A stretch of DNA of 64,000 bases from Actinomadura sp. GC306 (GTDB taxonomy: Bacteria; Actinomycetota; Actinomycetes; Streptosporangiales; Streptosporangiaceae): assembly GCF_004348665.1 (NCBI RefSeq), contig NZ_SMKM01000001.1:62001-126000 (forward strand), given 5' to 3'. Position numbers and translations under genes: made by a program. The notes below the pieces were generated by a model. It was not told the origin of the DNA and ran no database searches. It worked only from the letters and a program-made list of their open reading frames with translations. Position 1 is the first letter of the stretch. Each line of letters begins with the position of its first letter. Positions 8,163 through 16,323 of this stretch are shown in pieces.

Positions 8163-8984
8163 ATGACGGCCGGTGGAGAGGCGGTGGCGGGTATGGACAA
8201 AGCAGTCGAAAAGGCGATCGAGTGCATGTGGGAACGGTACAACGAGCCGCTGTCGCTCGCGGAGATGGCGAGCTGCGCAGGGCTCAGCCGCTTCCATTTC
8301 GCCCGCCGATTCCGGGACGAGACCGGAACGACCCCCGGCCGGTTCCTCGCCGCGGTCCGCATCCACCGGGCCGGGCTCCTGCTCCGGGACACCGCGATGA
8401 GCGTCACCGAGGTGGCGTCCGCGGTCGGCTACGGCAGCCCGGGCTCGTTCACGAGCTGCTTCACGGCCGGCGTCGGGCTCCCGCCCGGCCGGTTCCGCCG
8501 GCTGCCGCGGACCGGCGGATTCGAGCCGCCCGGTGCGCGCCCGGCCGGGCGCACCGGTACCGGAGCGGTCGCGGGGACGATCGGCCTGCCGGAGGGCCGC
8601 GGGAACGCGCGCGTGTTCCTGGGCGCCTTCCCGACCCCGGTCCTCCGGCATCCGCCGGTCGCGTGGATGGTCGTCGACGTGCCCAGCGGCCGGCCCGCGT
8701 GCTACCGCCTGGCGGACGTGCCCGAAGGCACCTGGTACCTGCACGCGGTGGGGGAGGCGGACGGGGTGGGGCCCGACCCGTCGTCCCGGCGGCACTCGCT
8801 CGTCGCCAGGAACGACGCGGTGCCGGTGTCCGAGGACGCGGTGACCAGTGCCGCGGTGCGCCTGCACCGCCCGCGGCCGGTGGACCCGCCGGTCCTGCTC
8901 GCCCTGCCCGACCTGGAACCGCCGCCCGCCCTCACCGGAGGCGGCTGCCCCGTGATCGGCTCACACCCGAAGGCGGCCGTCTGA
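8163..8984 (+). CDS. AraC-family regulator with N-terminal HTH
   Basis: A 273-aa protein. Its first 110 residues are a double helix-turn-helix of the AraC/XylS type (PLSLAEMASCAGLSRFHFARRFRDETG, then SVTEVASAVGYGSPGSFTSCF, with the Pro-x-x-Phe-Arg motif). Most AraC proteins carry this at the C-terminus; here it is N-terminal, with about 150 residues of unassigned domain after it. That tail has some likeness to the small effector domains of multidrug regulators but could not be assigned. ATG8163 has GGAGGGG 5 nt upstream. The 3' end overlaps the convergent flavin monooxygenase gene by 24 bp. Its target is unknown. Confidence 0.82.
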   Translation: MTAGGEAVAGMDKAVEKAIECMWERYNEPLSLAEMASCAGLSRFHFARRFRDETGTTPGRFLAAVRIHRAGLLLRDTAMSVTEVASAVGYGSPGSFTSCFTAGVGLPPGRFRRLPRTGGFEPPGARPAGRTGTGAVAGTIGLPEGRGNARVFLGAFPTPVLRHPPVAWMVVDVPSGRPACYRLADVPEGTWYLHAVGEADGVGPDPSSRRHSLVARNDAVPVSEDAVTSAAVRLHRPRPVDPPVLLALPDLEPPPALTGGGCPVIGSHPKAAV

Positions 8985-10448
8985 ACCGCTCGCCGCGGCG
9001 GTCCGGGCGGTGCCGAACCATCGGTTCAGTGCGTGGGTGAGGTCGTCGTGGGTGCCGGGGTGGGTCCAGGCGATGTAGCCGTCTGGGCGGACGAGGGCCG
9101 TGTCGAGGCCGGGGACGAGTGGCTGTGCGGTGGTGACGGTGTCGATGCGGTCGGCATAGGGGCGCGCTTGGTCTGCGAAGGAACCGACGGTGGTGATGAG
9201 CAGGCCGCGGGCGGTGTGGAGCAGGCCGGCGATGCGCGGCCGGGTTCCGTCGGCCAGGGTGAGGCGCTGACCGGGTGGGATGCGCTTGCCGAGCAGCGGA
9301 TGGTCGCCGGGCCCCATGTCGTACCGGATGTCCAGCCCGCTGAGCATCCCCGCGAGGTGCCCGGCCGCGTCCTTGCAGGCCACCAGCTCTCCTAGCACGT
9401 CGCGGACCGGGTCCATCTCCTGGCCGGTGAGCCGCAGCTCGATCGCGGCCGCGGCGTTGCGGGCCAGTTGCCGCCCGATCGGGCGGCGCTCGTCCTGGTA
9501 GGTGTCGAGCAGGCCGCCGGGCGCCCGGCCGGTGACGGTCGCGGCGAGCTTCCAGCCGAGGTTCACCGCGTCCTGCACGCCGACGCTCAGCCCCTGTGCC
9601 ATGGCGGGCGGCTGCACGTGCGCCGCGTCGCCCGCCAGGAACACCCGCCCGCGCCGGTACTCGCCGGCGACCCGGGACGCGTCGGTGAAGCAGCTCAGCC
9701 AGCGGCACCGCCCGTGGTGGATGGACTCCCCGGTGAGCCGCTGCCACGCGTCGGCGAGCTCGGCGTAGGTGAGCGAGCCCCGGTCGCGCGGTGCCATACC
9801 GCGCTCGTGGACGACGACCCGGGTGACGCCGTTCTCCAGGTCCATCGCCAGGACCATGCTGCCGCCCGGGAGGTCCTCGACGATCCGCCGGCGGCGGGTC
9901 TGGATCCCGGTCACGTCCGCCGTGTAGAAACCGCGCGTGGGCGGTGAGCCGGGAAAGGCGATCCCGGTCAGCTTGCGGACGGTGCTCCGGCCCCCGTCGC
10001 AGGCGACCAGGTACGCGGCGGTGTCCGAACCGCGGCCCGCCGGCCCGGCGAAGGAGACCGTCACGCCGTCCGGCGCCTCGTCGAGGCCGGTCACCTCGTA
10101 CCCCCGGCGCACCGGCACCCCGAGCTCGGCCGCCCAGTCCTCCAGCATCCGCTCCGTGCGGTACTGGGAGACGCCCCGGACGCCGGAGTGGTCCTCCTCG
10201 AACATGCCGAGGTCGATCCGCACCCCGCCCAGATGGGCGTCGGCGGACTCCATCTCGCCCAGCCCGGCCAGCAGCCCCCGCTGATCGAAGCACTCGGCGG
10301 TGCGCCTGGTGAAGCCGGCTCCGCGCGACTCGCGCGGCGGGGCGGGCAGCCTCTCGTAGACGACGACGTCCGCGCCGCCCAGGCGGAGTTCGCACGCCGT
10401 CATCAGCCCGACGGGTCCCGCGCCGACGACGACCACGTCCGTTGCCAT
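8961..10448 (-). CDS. Group A FAD-dependent aromatic monooxygenase, copy 1 of a tandem pair
   Basis: A 495-aa PgaE/JadH/RdmE-like hydroxylase. It has the FAD loop VVVVGAGPVGLM, the CDGGRS motif and the second FAD/NADPH motif GDAAHVQPPAMAQGLSVG, then DAVNLGWKLA. A thioredoxin-like C-terminal domain follows. Such enzymes hydroxylate or epoxidise angucyclinone cores using NADPH and oxygen. ATG10448 follows GGAG at 7 nt. It is the downstream member of a two-gene unit with the next flavoprotein (31-bp gap). Its 3' third is nearly identical in DNA to that of the neighbour, pointing to recent duplication or gene conversion. The exact ring position oxidised cannot be read. Confidence 0.88.
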   Translation of the reverse strand: MATDVVVVGAGPVGLMTACELRLGGADVVVYERLPAPPRESRGAGFTRRTAECFDQRGLLAGLGEMESADAHLGGVRIDLGMFEEDHSGVRGVSQYRTERMLEDWAAELGVPVRRGYEVTGLDEAPDGVTVSFAGPAGRGSDTAAYLVACDGGRSTVRKLTGIAFPGSPPTRGFYTADVTGIQTRRRRIVEDLPGGSMVLAMDLENGVTRVVVHERGMAPRDRGSLTYAELADAWQRLTGESIHHGRCRWLSCFTDASRVAGEYRRGRVFLAGDAAHVQPPAMAQGLSVGVQDAVNLGWKLAATVTGRAPGGLLDTYQDERRPIGRQLARNAAAAIELRLTGQEMDPVRDVLGELVACKDAAGHLAGMLSGLDIRYDMGPGDHPLLGKRIPPGQRLTLADGTRPRIAGLLHTARGLLITTVGSFADQARPYADRIDTVTTAQPLVPGLDTALVRPDGYIAWTHPGTHDDLTHALNRWFGTARTAAASGSDGRLRV

Positions 10449-10479
10449 GCTCACTCTCCTGTTCGCTCGGTGCCGCGGC

Positions 10480-11964
10480 TCAACGGCCGGGCTCGTGGGC
10501 GGTGGCCATGGTCCGGGCGGTGCCGAACCAGGCGTTCAGTGCGTGGGCGAGGTCGTTGCGGGTGCCGGGGCGGGTCCAGGCGATGTAGCCGTCTGGGCGG
10601 ATGAGGGCCGTGTCGAGCCCGGGTGCGGCTGGCTGTGTCGTGGTGATGGTGTCGATGCGGTCGGCCCAGGGGCGGGCCTGGTCTGCGAAGGAGCCCTCGG
10701 TGGTGATGAGCAGGCCGCGGGCGGTGTGGAGCAGGCCGGCGATGCGGGGCCGGGTTCCGTCGGCCAGGGGGAGGCGCAGGTCGGGCGGAATGCGCTTGCC
10801 GAGCAGCGGGTGGTCGCCGGCCCCCATGTCGTAGCGGATGCCCAGCCCGCTGATCATTCCGGCGAGGTGCCCGGCCGCGTCCTTGTGCGCGGCGAGCTCG
10901 CCGACCACCTCGCGGACGGGATCGAGATCGTCGTCGCCGAGGTAGAGCATGGTCGCGGCCTGGACGTTGCGCATGAGCTGCCGCCCGATCGGGTGGCGTT
11001 CGGCGTGGTAGGTGTCGAGCAGGCCGCCGGGCGCCCGGCCGGTGACCGTCGCGGCGAGCTTCCAGCCGAGGTTCACCGCGTCCAGGAGCCCCGCGCTGAG
11101 CCCCCACGCGGCCAGCGGCGGTATGGGGTGCGCGGCGTCGCCGGCCAGGAGCACCCGGCCGCGCCGGTACTCCGCGGCGAGCCCGGCCGAGTCGTCGGAG
11201 GCCCACAGCCACAGCGGCCGCGCATGGCGCACGGACTCGCCCGTGAGCCGCTCCCACGAATCGGCGACCTGCGCGAACGTCAGCGCACGAGGATCCGGGC
11301 GTGGCGGCAGGGTCCTGTCGTGGACGACGATCCGGTAGCGCCCTTCCCCCAGCGGGGTGCACAGCACCATGTCGCCGCCCGGAAGGCGTTCGCCGATGGG
11401 ACGCGGCCGGAGCGCCACCCCGGCGATCTCCGCGGTGTACATCCCGCGTGTCGCCTCCCAGCCGGGGGCGGGGATGCCGGCGAGCGCACGGACGGTGCTC
11501 CGCGGCCCGTCGCAGCCGACCAGGTACGCGCCGGTGACCTCCCCGCGGCCCCCCGGCCCGTCGAACGTCACCGTGACGCCGTCCGGTGACTCGCGGAAGC
11601 CGGTCACCTCGCAGCCGCGCCGCACCGGAACGCCCAGCTCGTCCAGCCGAGCCCCGAGCATCTCCTCGGTCCTGGCCTGCGGCAGGCCGAGCACGCCGCT
11701 GTGGTCCTCGTCCAGCATGCCGAGGTCGATCCGGACGCCGCCGAAGTGCCCCATCGGCCCCCACCGGAAGTCGCCGAGCCGGGAGAGCAGCCCGCGCTGG
11801 TCCAGCGACTCGGCGGCCCGCCGGTTGAAGCCGAGCGCGCGGGACTCCCCGGTGGGGCCGGGCAGCCGGTCGAGGACGGTGACGTCCACCCCGCCCAGGC
11901 GCAGCTCGCCGGCCAGCAGCAGGCCGACGGGACCGGCGCCCGCGACTATCACGCCATTGCTCAT
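10480..11964 (-). CDS. Group A FAD-dependent monooxygenase, copy 2, with altered flavin-site motif
   Basis: A 494-aa paralogue of the previous gene. The FAD loop VIVAGAGPVGLLLAGEL and CDGPRS are intact. The conserved segment after GDAAH reads PIPPLAAWGLSAG, where the usual Gln before the Gly-Leu pair is Trp. The first copy keeps Gln there. This position lines the flavin-binding cleft in the family, so activity may be altered: dehydration or redox isomerisation rather than hydroxylation is possible, as inference. It is first in the operon. The upstream divergent region with the SDR gene holds a GTTGAAC element. Confidence 0.85.
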   Translation of the reverse strand: MSNGVIVAGAGPVGLLLAGELRLGGVDVTVLDRLPGPTGESRALGFNRRAAESLDQRGLLSRLGDFRWGPMGHFGGVRIDLGMLDEDHSGVLGLPQARTEEMLGARLDELGVPVRRGCEVTGFRESPDGVTVTFDGPGGRGEVTGAYLVGCDGPRSTVRALAGIPAPGWEATRGMYTAEIAGVALRPRPIGERLPGGDMVLCTPLGEGRYRIVVHDRTLPPRPDPRALTFAQVADSWERLTGESVRHARPLWLWASDDSAGLAAEYRRGRVLLAGDAAHPIPPLAAWGLSAGLLDAVNLGWKLAATVTGRAPGGLLDTYHAERHPIGRQLMRNVQAATMLYLGDDDLDPVREVVGELAAHKDAAGHLAGMISGLGIRYDMGAGDHPLLGKRIPPDLRLPLADGTRPRIAGLLHTARGLLITTEGSFADQARPWADRIDTITTTQPAAPGLDTALIRPDGYIAWTRPGTRNDLAHALNAWFGTARTMATAHEPGR

Positions 11965-12057
11965 TTCTCCGGACCCTCCGCGGGAAGTGGCAAAGGAATT
12001 GATTCGTCAAGTTACGCCGCACCGCGTACGCCTTCAAAATGGCGACTCCGGTACGCG

Positions 12058-12064
12058 GTTGAAC
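12058..12064 (-). promoter_or_regulatory. GTTGAAC element between divergent monooxygenase and SDR genes
   Basis: A single copy of the heptamer recurring in this cluster's promoters sits in the 180-bp region between the minus-strand monooxygenase operon and the plus-strand SDR/aminotransferase operon. It is a candidate SARP half-site, by position and recurrence only. Confidence 0.3.
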
Positions 12065-12144
12065 GTCTCTGGAATGACCCGCCGGGCCGTGGAAGGGTGG
12101 CCGTTCGGGCCTGTCACCGCCGCAAATGGGAAGGGGTTCCGGAC

Positions 12145-12873
12145 GTGTCTGCCGAAAGGATCGCGCTGATCACGGGCGCCAACAAGGGCATCGGATTCGA
12201 GATCGCGCGGCAGCTGGGCGAACAGGGGGCCGCCGTGCTCGTCGGCGCCAGGGACGAGGTGCGCGGCAAGGCGGCGGCCGGCTCGCTGGCGGACCGCGGC
12301 ATCACCGCCGTGCCGCTGCTGATCGACGTCACCGACCCGGTCTCCGCGACCGAGGCGGCGGCGTGGATCGAGCGGCGCCACGGCCGCCTGGACGTCCTGG
12401 TCAACAACGCCGGCATCGCCGGGGGCTTCAGCGGGCCGCCCAGCGCCGCGACCGCCGGCGACCTGCGGGAGGTGTACGAGACCAACGTCTTCGGCGTCGT
12501 GTCCGTCACCAACGCGATGCTGCCGCTGCTGCGCCGGTCGGGGGCCGGGCGGATCGTCAACATGTCCAGCCACGTCGGGTCGCTGACCCTCGGCACCGAC
12601 CCGGATTCCCCGGTCGCGAACGTCAGCATGCTCGCCTACCAGTCCTCGAAGACGGCGCTGAACGCCCTCACGGTGCTGTACGCCAAGGAGCTGGAGGGGA
12701 CACCGGTCAAGGTCAACCTCGCCAACCCCGGGCCGGTCGCCACGGACCTCAACCAGCACCGCGGGCACCTGACCCCCGCGGAGGGCGCGGCGATCGCGGT
12801 CCGGCTGGCGCTGCTCGACGACTCCGGCCCCTCGGGGGCCTCCCTCGCGGAGAACGGGACCGTCCCGTGGTAG
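12145..12873 (+). CDS. Short-chain dehydrogenase/reductase, carbonyl-reductase type
   Basis: A 242-aa classical SDR. It shows the NADPH loop TGANKGIGFEIARQL, the LVNNAGIAGG motif and a catalytic Ser-Tyr-Lys set (NMSSHVG, YQSSK). The ANKGIG start is typical of CBR1/menthone-reductase-like members. GTG12145 has AAGGGG 8 nt upstream. It is the first gene of a two-gene unit with the DegT aminotransferase (26-bp gap). It could reduce a sugar 4-keto intermediate or, like LanV/UrdM-reductase-type enzymes, an angucycline ring carbonyl; the context does not decide. Confidence 0.85.
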   Translation: MSAERIALITGANKGIGFEIARQLGEQGAAVLVGARDEVRGKAAAGSLADRGITAVPLLIDVTDPVSATEAAAWIERRHGRLDVLVNNAGIAGGFSGPPSAATAGDLREVYETNVFGVVSVTNAMLPLLRRSGAGRIVNMSSHVGSLTLGTDPDSPVANVSMLAYQSSKTALNALTVLYAKELEGTPVKVNLANPGPVATDLNQHRGHLTPAEGAAIAVRLALLDDSGPSGASLAENGTVPW

Positions 12874-12899
12874 CCGAGACGGCCCGGAGGAGCCCGGGC

Positions 12900-14120
12900 G
12901 TGAAACGGGGAATCGACGACCTCGCCCTTTTCGGCGGGCCCGCCGCATTCCCGGAACCGCTCTATGTGGGCCGGCCCAGTACGGGCGACCGGTCGCGTTT
13001 CCTGGAACGGCTGAACCGCGCGCTGGACGATATGTGGCTCACCAACGGGACGCTGGTCCGGGAGTTCGAGGACCGCGTGGCGGAAACGGCCGGTGTGCGC
13101 AACTGCGTTGCCACCTGCAACGCGACCGCGGCGCTGCAGCTCCTCTACCTGGCCGCGGGGCTGTCCGGCGAGGTCGTCATGCCCTCGATGACCTACGTGG
13201 CCACCGCGCACGCCGCCCGGATGGCGGGGCTCACCCCCGTGTTCCGCGACATCGACCCCGCGACCGGATGCCTCGACCCCCGGGAGGCGGAGGCCGCGGT
13301 GACCCCCCGCACCGCGGGCGTGGTCGGCGTCCACCTGTGGGGGAGGCCCGCCCCCGTCGCCGAGCTGGAGGAGATCGGGGCAAGGCACGGCCTGCGGGTG
13401 CTCTTCGACGCGGCGCACGCCCTCGGCTGCACCTACCGCGGCCGGCGCGTCGGCGGGTTCGGGGACGCGGAGGTGTTCAGCTTCCACGCGACGAAGGTGG
13501 TGAACAGCTTCGAGGGCGGCGCCGTCGTCACCGACGACGACGGCCTCGCGGGGCACCTCCGGTCGCTGCGCACCTTCGGGTCCGGGCCGGGCGGCCGCAT
13601 CGAGCGCGCGGGAACCAACGCCAAGATGACCGAGGCCGCCGCGGCGATGGGCCTGACCTCGCTGGAGGCGTTCGGCGAGGTCGTCCCGCACAACCGCGAG
13701 AACCACGCCCTCTACCGGGCCGAGCTGCGCGGGGTGGACGGCATCTCGATCGTCCCCTTCGACGAGGCGGAGACCTCCAACCACCAGTACGTCATCGCCA
13801 GGATCGACGAGGCGGGGGCGGGCCTCCACCGCGACCTGCTGATGCGGGTGCTCAAGGCCGAGAACGTCGTCGCGCAGCGCTACTTCTCACCCGCCTGCCA
13901 CCAGGTCGAGCCGTACCGCTCGGAGCGTCCGGTCGAGCTGCCGCACACCGAGCGGCTGGCCGAGCAGGTGCTCGCGCTGCCGACCGGCCCGGCGGTGGAC
14001 GCGGCGGACGTCCGCCGCATCTGCGAGATCGTGCGGTGCGCGACCGCCTCCGGCCGGCAGGTCACCGACCGCGAGCGTCGCTCGGCGGATCCGGTGCCCG
14101 AGGTCTCCGTCAGGCGTTGA
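12900..14120 (+). CDS. DesI-like PLP aminotransferase for dTDP-4-keto sugar
   Basis: A 406-aa DegT/DnrJ/EryC1-family enzyme that transfers an amino group to a keto-sugar nucleotide. The PLP lysine lies in FSFHATKVVNSFEGGAVV and the cofactor Asp in LFDAAHALGC. The whole protein closely follows what I remember of DesI, the C-4 aminotransferase of desosamine biosynthesis (opening LALFGGPAAF, VGRP, then NHQYVIARIDEAGAGLHRDL). C-4 amination of a 2,6-dideoxy-4-keto sugar is therefore the favoured call, giving a 4-amino-2,4,6-trideoxyhexose. GTG12900 has GGAGGAG 8 nt upstream. The stop overlaps the convergent 3-ketoreductase by 11 bp. Confidence 0.88.
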   Translation: MKRGIDDLALFGGPAAFPEPLYVGRPSTGDRSRFLERLNRALDDMWLTNGTLVREFEDRVAETAGVRNCVATCNATAALQLLYLAAGLSGEVVMPSMTYVATAHAARMAGLTPVFRDIDPATGCLDPREAEAAVTPRTAGVVGVHLWGRPAPVAELEEIGARHGLRVLFDAAHALGCTYRGRRVGGFGDAEVFSFHATKVVNSFEGGAVVTDDDGLAGHLRSLRTFGSGPGGRIERAGTNAKMTEAAAAMGLTSLEAFGEVVPHNRENHALYRAELRGVDGISIVPFDEAETSNHQYVIARIDEAGAGLHRDLLMRVLKAENVVAQRYFSPACHQVEPYRSERPVELPHTERLAEQVLALPTGPAVDAADVRRICEIVRCATASGRQVTDRERRSADPVPEVSVRR

Positions 14121-15090
14121 CGAGTCTCGCCTTGGCGCGCACCTTGTCGACCAGTTCGGCCTGACGTGTGATCGCCTCGGCGTGCGGGGCGCAGTCCGCG
14201 TTCTGGAGGATCGACCGGGCGAAGTACTCGGTGACGTTCCGGAACTGGTGGTCCGCCGGAACGGGCGGTTCCTCGGTCCCTCCCGCGGATTCGAGCCGGA
14301 TCAGCGGCCGCTGGTCCGGCGGCGGGGTGAACGCGCGGTCCACCGAGAGCAGGCCCCGGTCGCCCCAGAGCGAGTACCGGGACCGGTAGGCGTGCTCGAA
14401 CCCGAAGGACAGCTCGGCCGTGGTGCCCGACGGCGCGGCCAGCAGGGCGTGACCGGCCACGTCGATCCCCCTGGCCGGGTCCATGCGCAGCACCGAGCCG
14501 ACGACGTCCAGCTCGGGGCCGAGGAAATGGGACGCGGCGCGGATGGGGTAGCCGCCCACGTCCAGCAGGGCGCCGCCGCCCAGCGCGCGGCTGTACCGGA
14601 TGTCCGACGCGTCCCGCGGGGGGATGCCGAAGCGCGCGGTGAACACCCGTAGCGCGCCGATCCGTCCTTCGGCGACGAGTTCGCCGACCCGCCGGTGCTG
14701 GCCGTGGTGCAGGAACATGTAGTTCTCCATCAGCCACAGGCCGGCCGTCCTCGCCTGGTCGACCAGCGCGACGGCGGTGGCGTGGTCGCAGGCGAGGGGC
14801 TTCTCCGCGAGGACGTGCTTGCCCGCGGCGAGCGCCCGGGCCGTCCAGTGCGCGTGCAGGGCCGCCGGCAGCGGGATGTACACCGCGTCGACGTCGGCCC
14901 GTTCGAGCAGGCCGTCGTACCCGTCGGCCGCGGCGCAGCCGAACCGCCTGGCGACGGCGGGCGCCTTGGCCGGATCGCGGCTCGCGACGGCCGCCAGCTC
15001 GATGTTCGCGGCCTCCTTCATCGCGGGCATGACCTTGCGTAGCGCGATGTCCGCGCACCCCAGGACTCCCATGCGCACCACGGATCGCAT
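14110..15090 (-). CDS. NDP-hexose 3-ketoreductase, Gfo/Idh/MocA family
   Basis: A 326-aa oxidoreductase like KijD10/TylC1-type enzymes. It reduces the 3-keto group produced by the 2,3-dehydratase, giving a 2,6-dideoxy-4-ketohexose. The N-terminal Rossmann domain (MGVLGCADIALRKVMPAM) is followed by the Lys-Pro signature in HVLAEKPLACD. The C-terminal domain has the sugar-pocket segment LLDVGGYPIRAAS. The gene is alone on the minus strand, ending inside the aminotransferase gene end. With RmlA, RmlB, the 2,3-dehydratase and the DesI-like aminotransferase it completes a short 2-deoxy-4-amino sugar route. No 5-epimerase or N-methyltransferase gene was seen. Confidence 0.87.
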   Translation of the reverse strand: MRSVVRMGVLGCADIALRKVMPAMKEAANIELAAVASRDPAKAPAVARRFGCAAADGYDGLLERADVDAVYIPLPAALHAHWTARALAAGKHVLAEKPLACDHATAVALVDQARTAGLWLMENYMFLHHGQHRRVGELVAEGRIGALRVFTARFGIPPRDASDIRYSRALGGGALLDVGGYPIRAASHFLGPELDVVGSVLRMDPARGIDVAGHALLAAPSGTTAELSFGFEHAYRSRYSLWGDRGLLSVDRAFTPPPDQRPLIRLESAGGTEEPPVPADHQFRNVTEYFARSILQNADCAPHAEAITRQAELVDKVRAKARLVNA

Positions 15091-15140
15091 GCGGATCGCC
15101 GCCTCCGGTCGTCGGGTCGCGGGCGCCTGCCGGGCGTCGT

Positions 15141-15204
15141 CCGGACGGTTCAGGCCGGACGGTTCAGGCCGGACGGTTCAGGCCGGACGGTTCAGGCCGG
15201 ACGG
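15141..15204. repeat. 14-bp tandem repeat, four copies plus a partial
   Basis: CCGGACGGTTCAGG is repeated exactly at 15141, 15155, 15169 and 15183, with CCGGACGG again at 15197. Each unit carries GTTCAGG. The stop codon of the methyltransferase-like gene (15192-15194) falls inside the last full unit, so the array forms the 3' end of that gene. Confidence 0.9.
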
Positions 15205-16178
15205 CATTCGACGATGTAGCGGCCGGACGGCGCGTCCCCGGACGCCGTGACCGCCAGGCCCGCCTTCGCCGCGAGCGCGGCGAACTGGTCGAGGTTCCGT
15301 GTCCGCCCGCCGGTCAGCATCATGACCATCAGGCCGCCCCTGGGGGGTGCTCCGCCGGGGGAGACGCCGCCGTCCACGACGACGCGGCCGTGCGGGGCCG
15401 CCGCCTCGGCGCACCGGGCGAGCAGCGCGGCCGCCTCCTCGTCGGGCCAGTCCAGGAGCAGCCGCGTGAGGAGGTAGACGTCCGCGCCGCGGGGGAGCGG
15501 GTCGAAGAAGCTCTGCCCGCTGACGGTGACGCGGTCCGCCACGCCCGCGGCCGCGAAGATCTCGGCGGAGCGGGCCACCGTGCGGGGCAGGTCCACGAGC
15601 GTGCCGCGCACGTGGGGATGGGCCTGCAGGGTCTGGGCCAGCATCGCGCCGGCCCCGCCGCCGACGTCCACGACGTGGTGGACGTCCGCCCAGCCGTCAC
15701 CGACCAGGGCCGCCGGGTCCGGGACGTCGCGGCCGCCGTTGCTCATCTGCGCGTCGTAGCTGGCCGAGAGGCCGGGGTCGGCGTCCAGGTCCTCCCAGTA
15801 CGGGCGTCCGAAGACCTCCTGGTAGCTCGGCCTGCCCGTGCGGACGGTGGACAGCAGGCCGCTCCACACGCCGGCGACCCGGCCGCCCCAGCCGTCGAGA
15901 TCAAGGTTGCCGCGCACCGGGCCGGGGCCGACCAGGGCGCGGGACGCCTCGTTGAGCGCGAACTCCCCTTCGGCGGGCTCCTCGAAGACGCCCTTGTCCA
16001 CGAGGCGGCGCAGCACGCGGGCCAGCGACTCGGCGTCGCAGCCCGCCTCCCGGGCCAGGTCGCCGATCTGCGTGACGCCGCGGGCCAGGTGCCCGGCGAC
16101 GTCCAGGGTCACCGCCACGCGCAGGCACCAGGGGGTCGCCAAGTCGCTCAGCGCCCAGAGATCCACCTTGTCCGGCAC
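15192..16178 (-). CDS. O-methyltransferase-fold enzyme lacking the catalytic histidine
   Basis: A 328-aa protein of the DnrK/TcmN-type small-molecule O-methyltransferase family. It has an N-terminal dimerisation/winged-helix domain and a Rossmann SAM site (VVDVGGGAGAML, about 170-179). In the usual catalytic motif Leu-His-Asp-Trp it reads LLLDWPDEE, placing Leu242 where the general-base His belongs. Ordinary O-methylation is thus doubtful. Family members with altered chemistry are known, such as RdmB hydroxylase and, from memory, the SAM-independent glutamylhydrazine transferase AlpH of kinamycin. That makes this a candidate for hydrazine attachment, by inference. It is flanked on both sides by 14-bp tandem arrays. 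Confidence 0.8.
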   Translation of the reverse strand: MPDKVDLWALSDLATPWCLRVAVTLDVAGHLARGVTQIGDLAREAGCDAESLARVLRRLVDKGVFEEPAEGEFALNEASRALVGPGPVRGNLDLDGWGGRVAGVWSGLLSTVRTGRPSYQEVFGRPYWEDLDADPGLSASYDAQMSNGGRDVPDPAALVGDGWADVHHVVDVGGGAGAMLAQTLQAHPHVRGTLVDLPRTVARSAEIFAAAGVADRVTVSGQSFFDPLPRGADVYLLTRLLLDWPDEEAAALLARCAEAAAPHGRVVVDGGVSPGGAPPRGGLMVMMLTGGRTRNLDQFAALAAKAGLAVTASGDAPSGRYIVECRPA

Positions 16179-16209
16179 GTGCCACCTCCATGGCTCATGA
16201 GATGCCGAG

Positions 16210-16293
16210 CCCGTGCTCGACCGCCCGTGTTCGACCGCCCGTGTTCGACCGCCCGTGTTCGACCGCCCGTGCTGGACGGCCCGTGTTCGAGTG
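16210..16293. repeat. 14-bp tandem repeat, six copies
   Basis: The unit CCCGTGTTCGACCG begins at 16210 (one change), 16224, 16238, 16252, 16266 (changed) and 16280 (changed). Each unit carries GTTCGAC or a close form. The array lies directly upstream of the minus-strand methyltransferase-like gene (start 16178) and is followed at 16307-16313 by GTTGAAC. It may be a multi-site operator or replication-slippage DNA. Confidence 0.9.
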
Positions 16294-16323
16294 CGCGGGC
16301 TCGCCGGTTGAACGGGGCCGCCG

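Noticed and set aside
15141-16293. CRISPR array around the methyltransferase-like gene
   Set aside because: The repeats are directly adjacent 14-bp units without unique spacers, and no cas genes are present.
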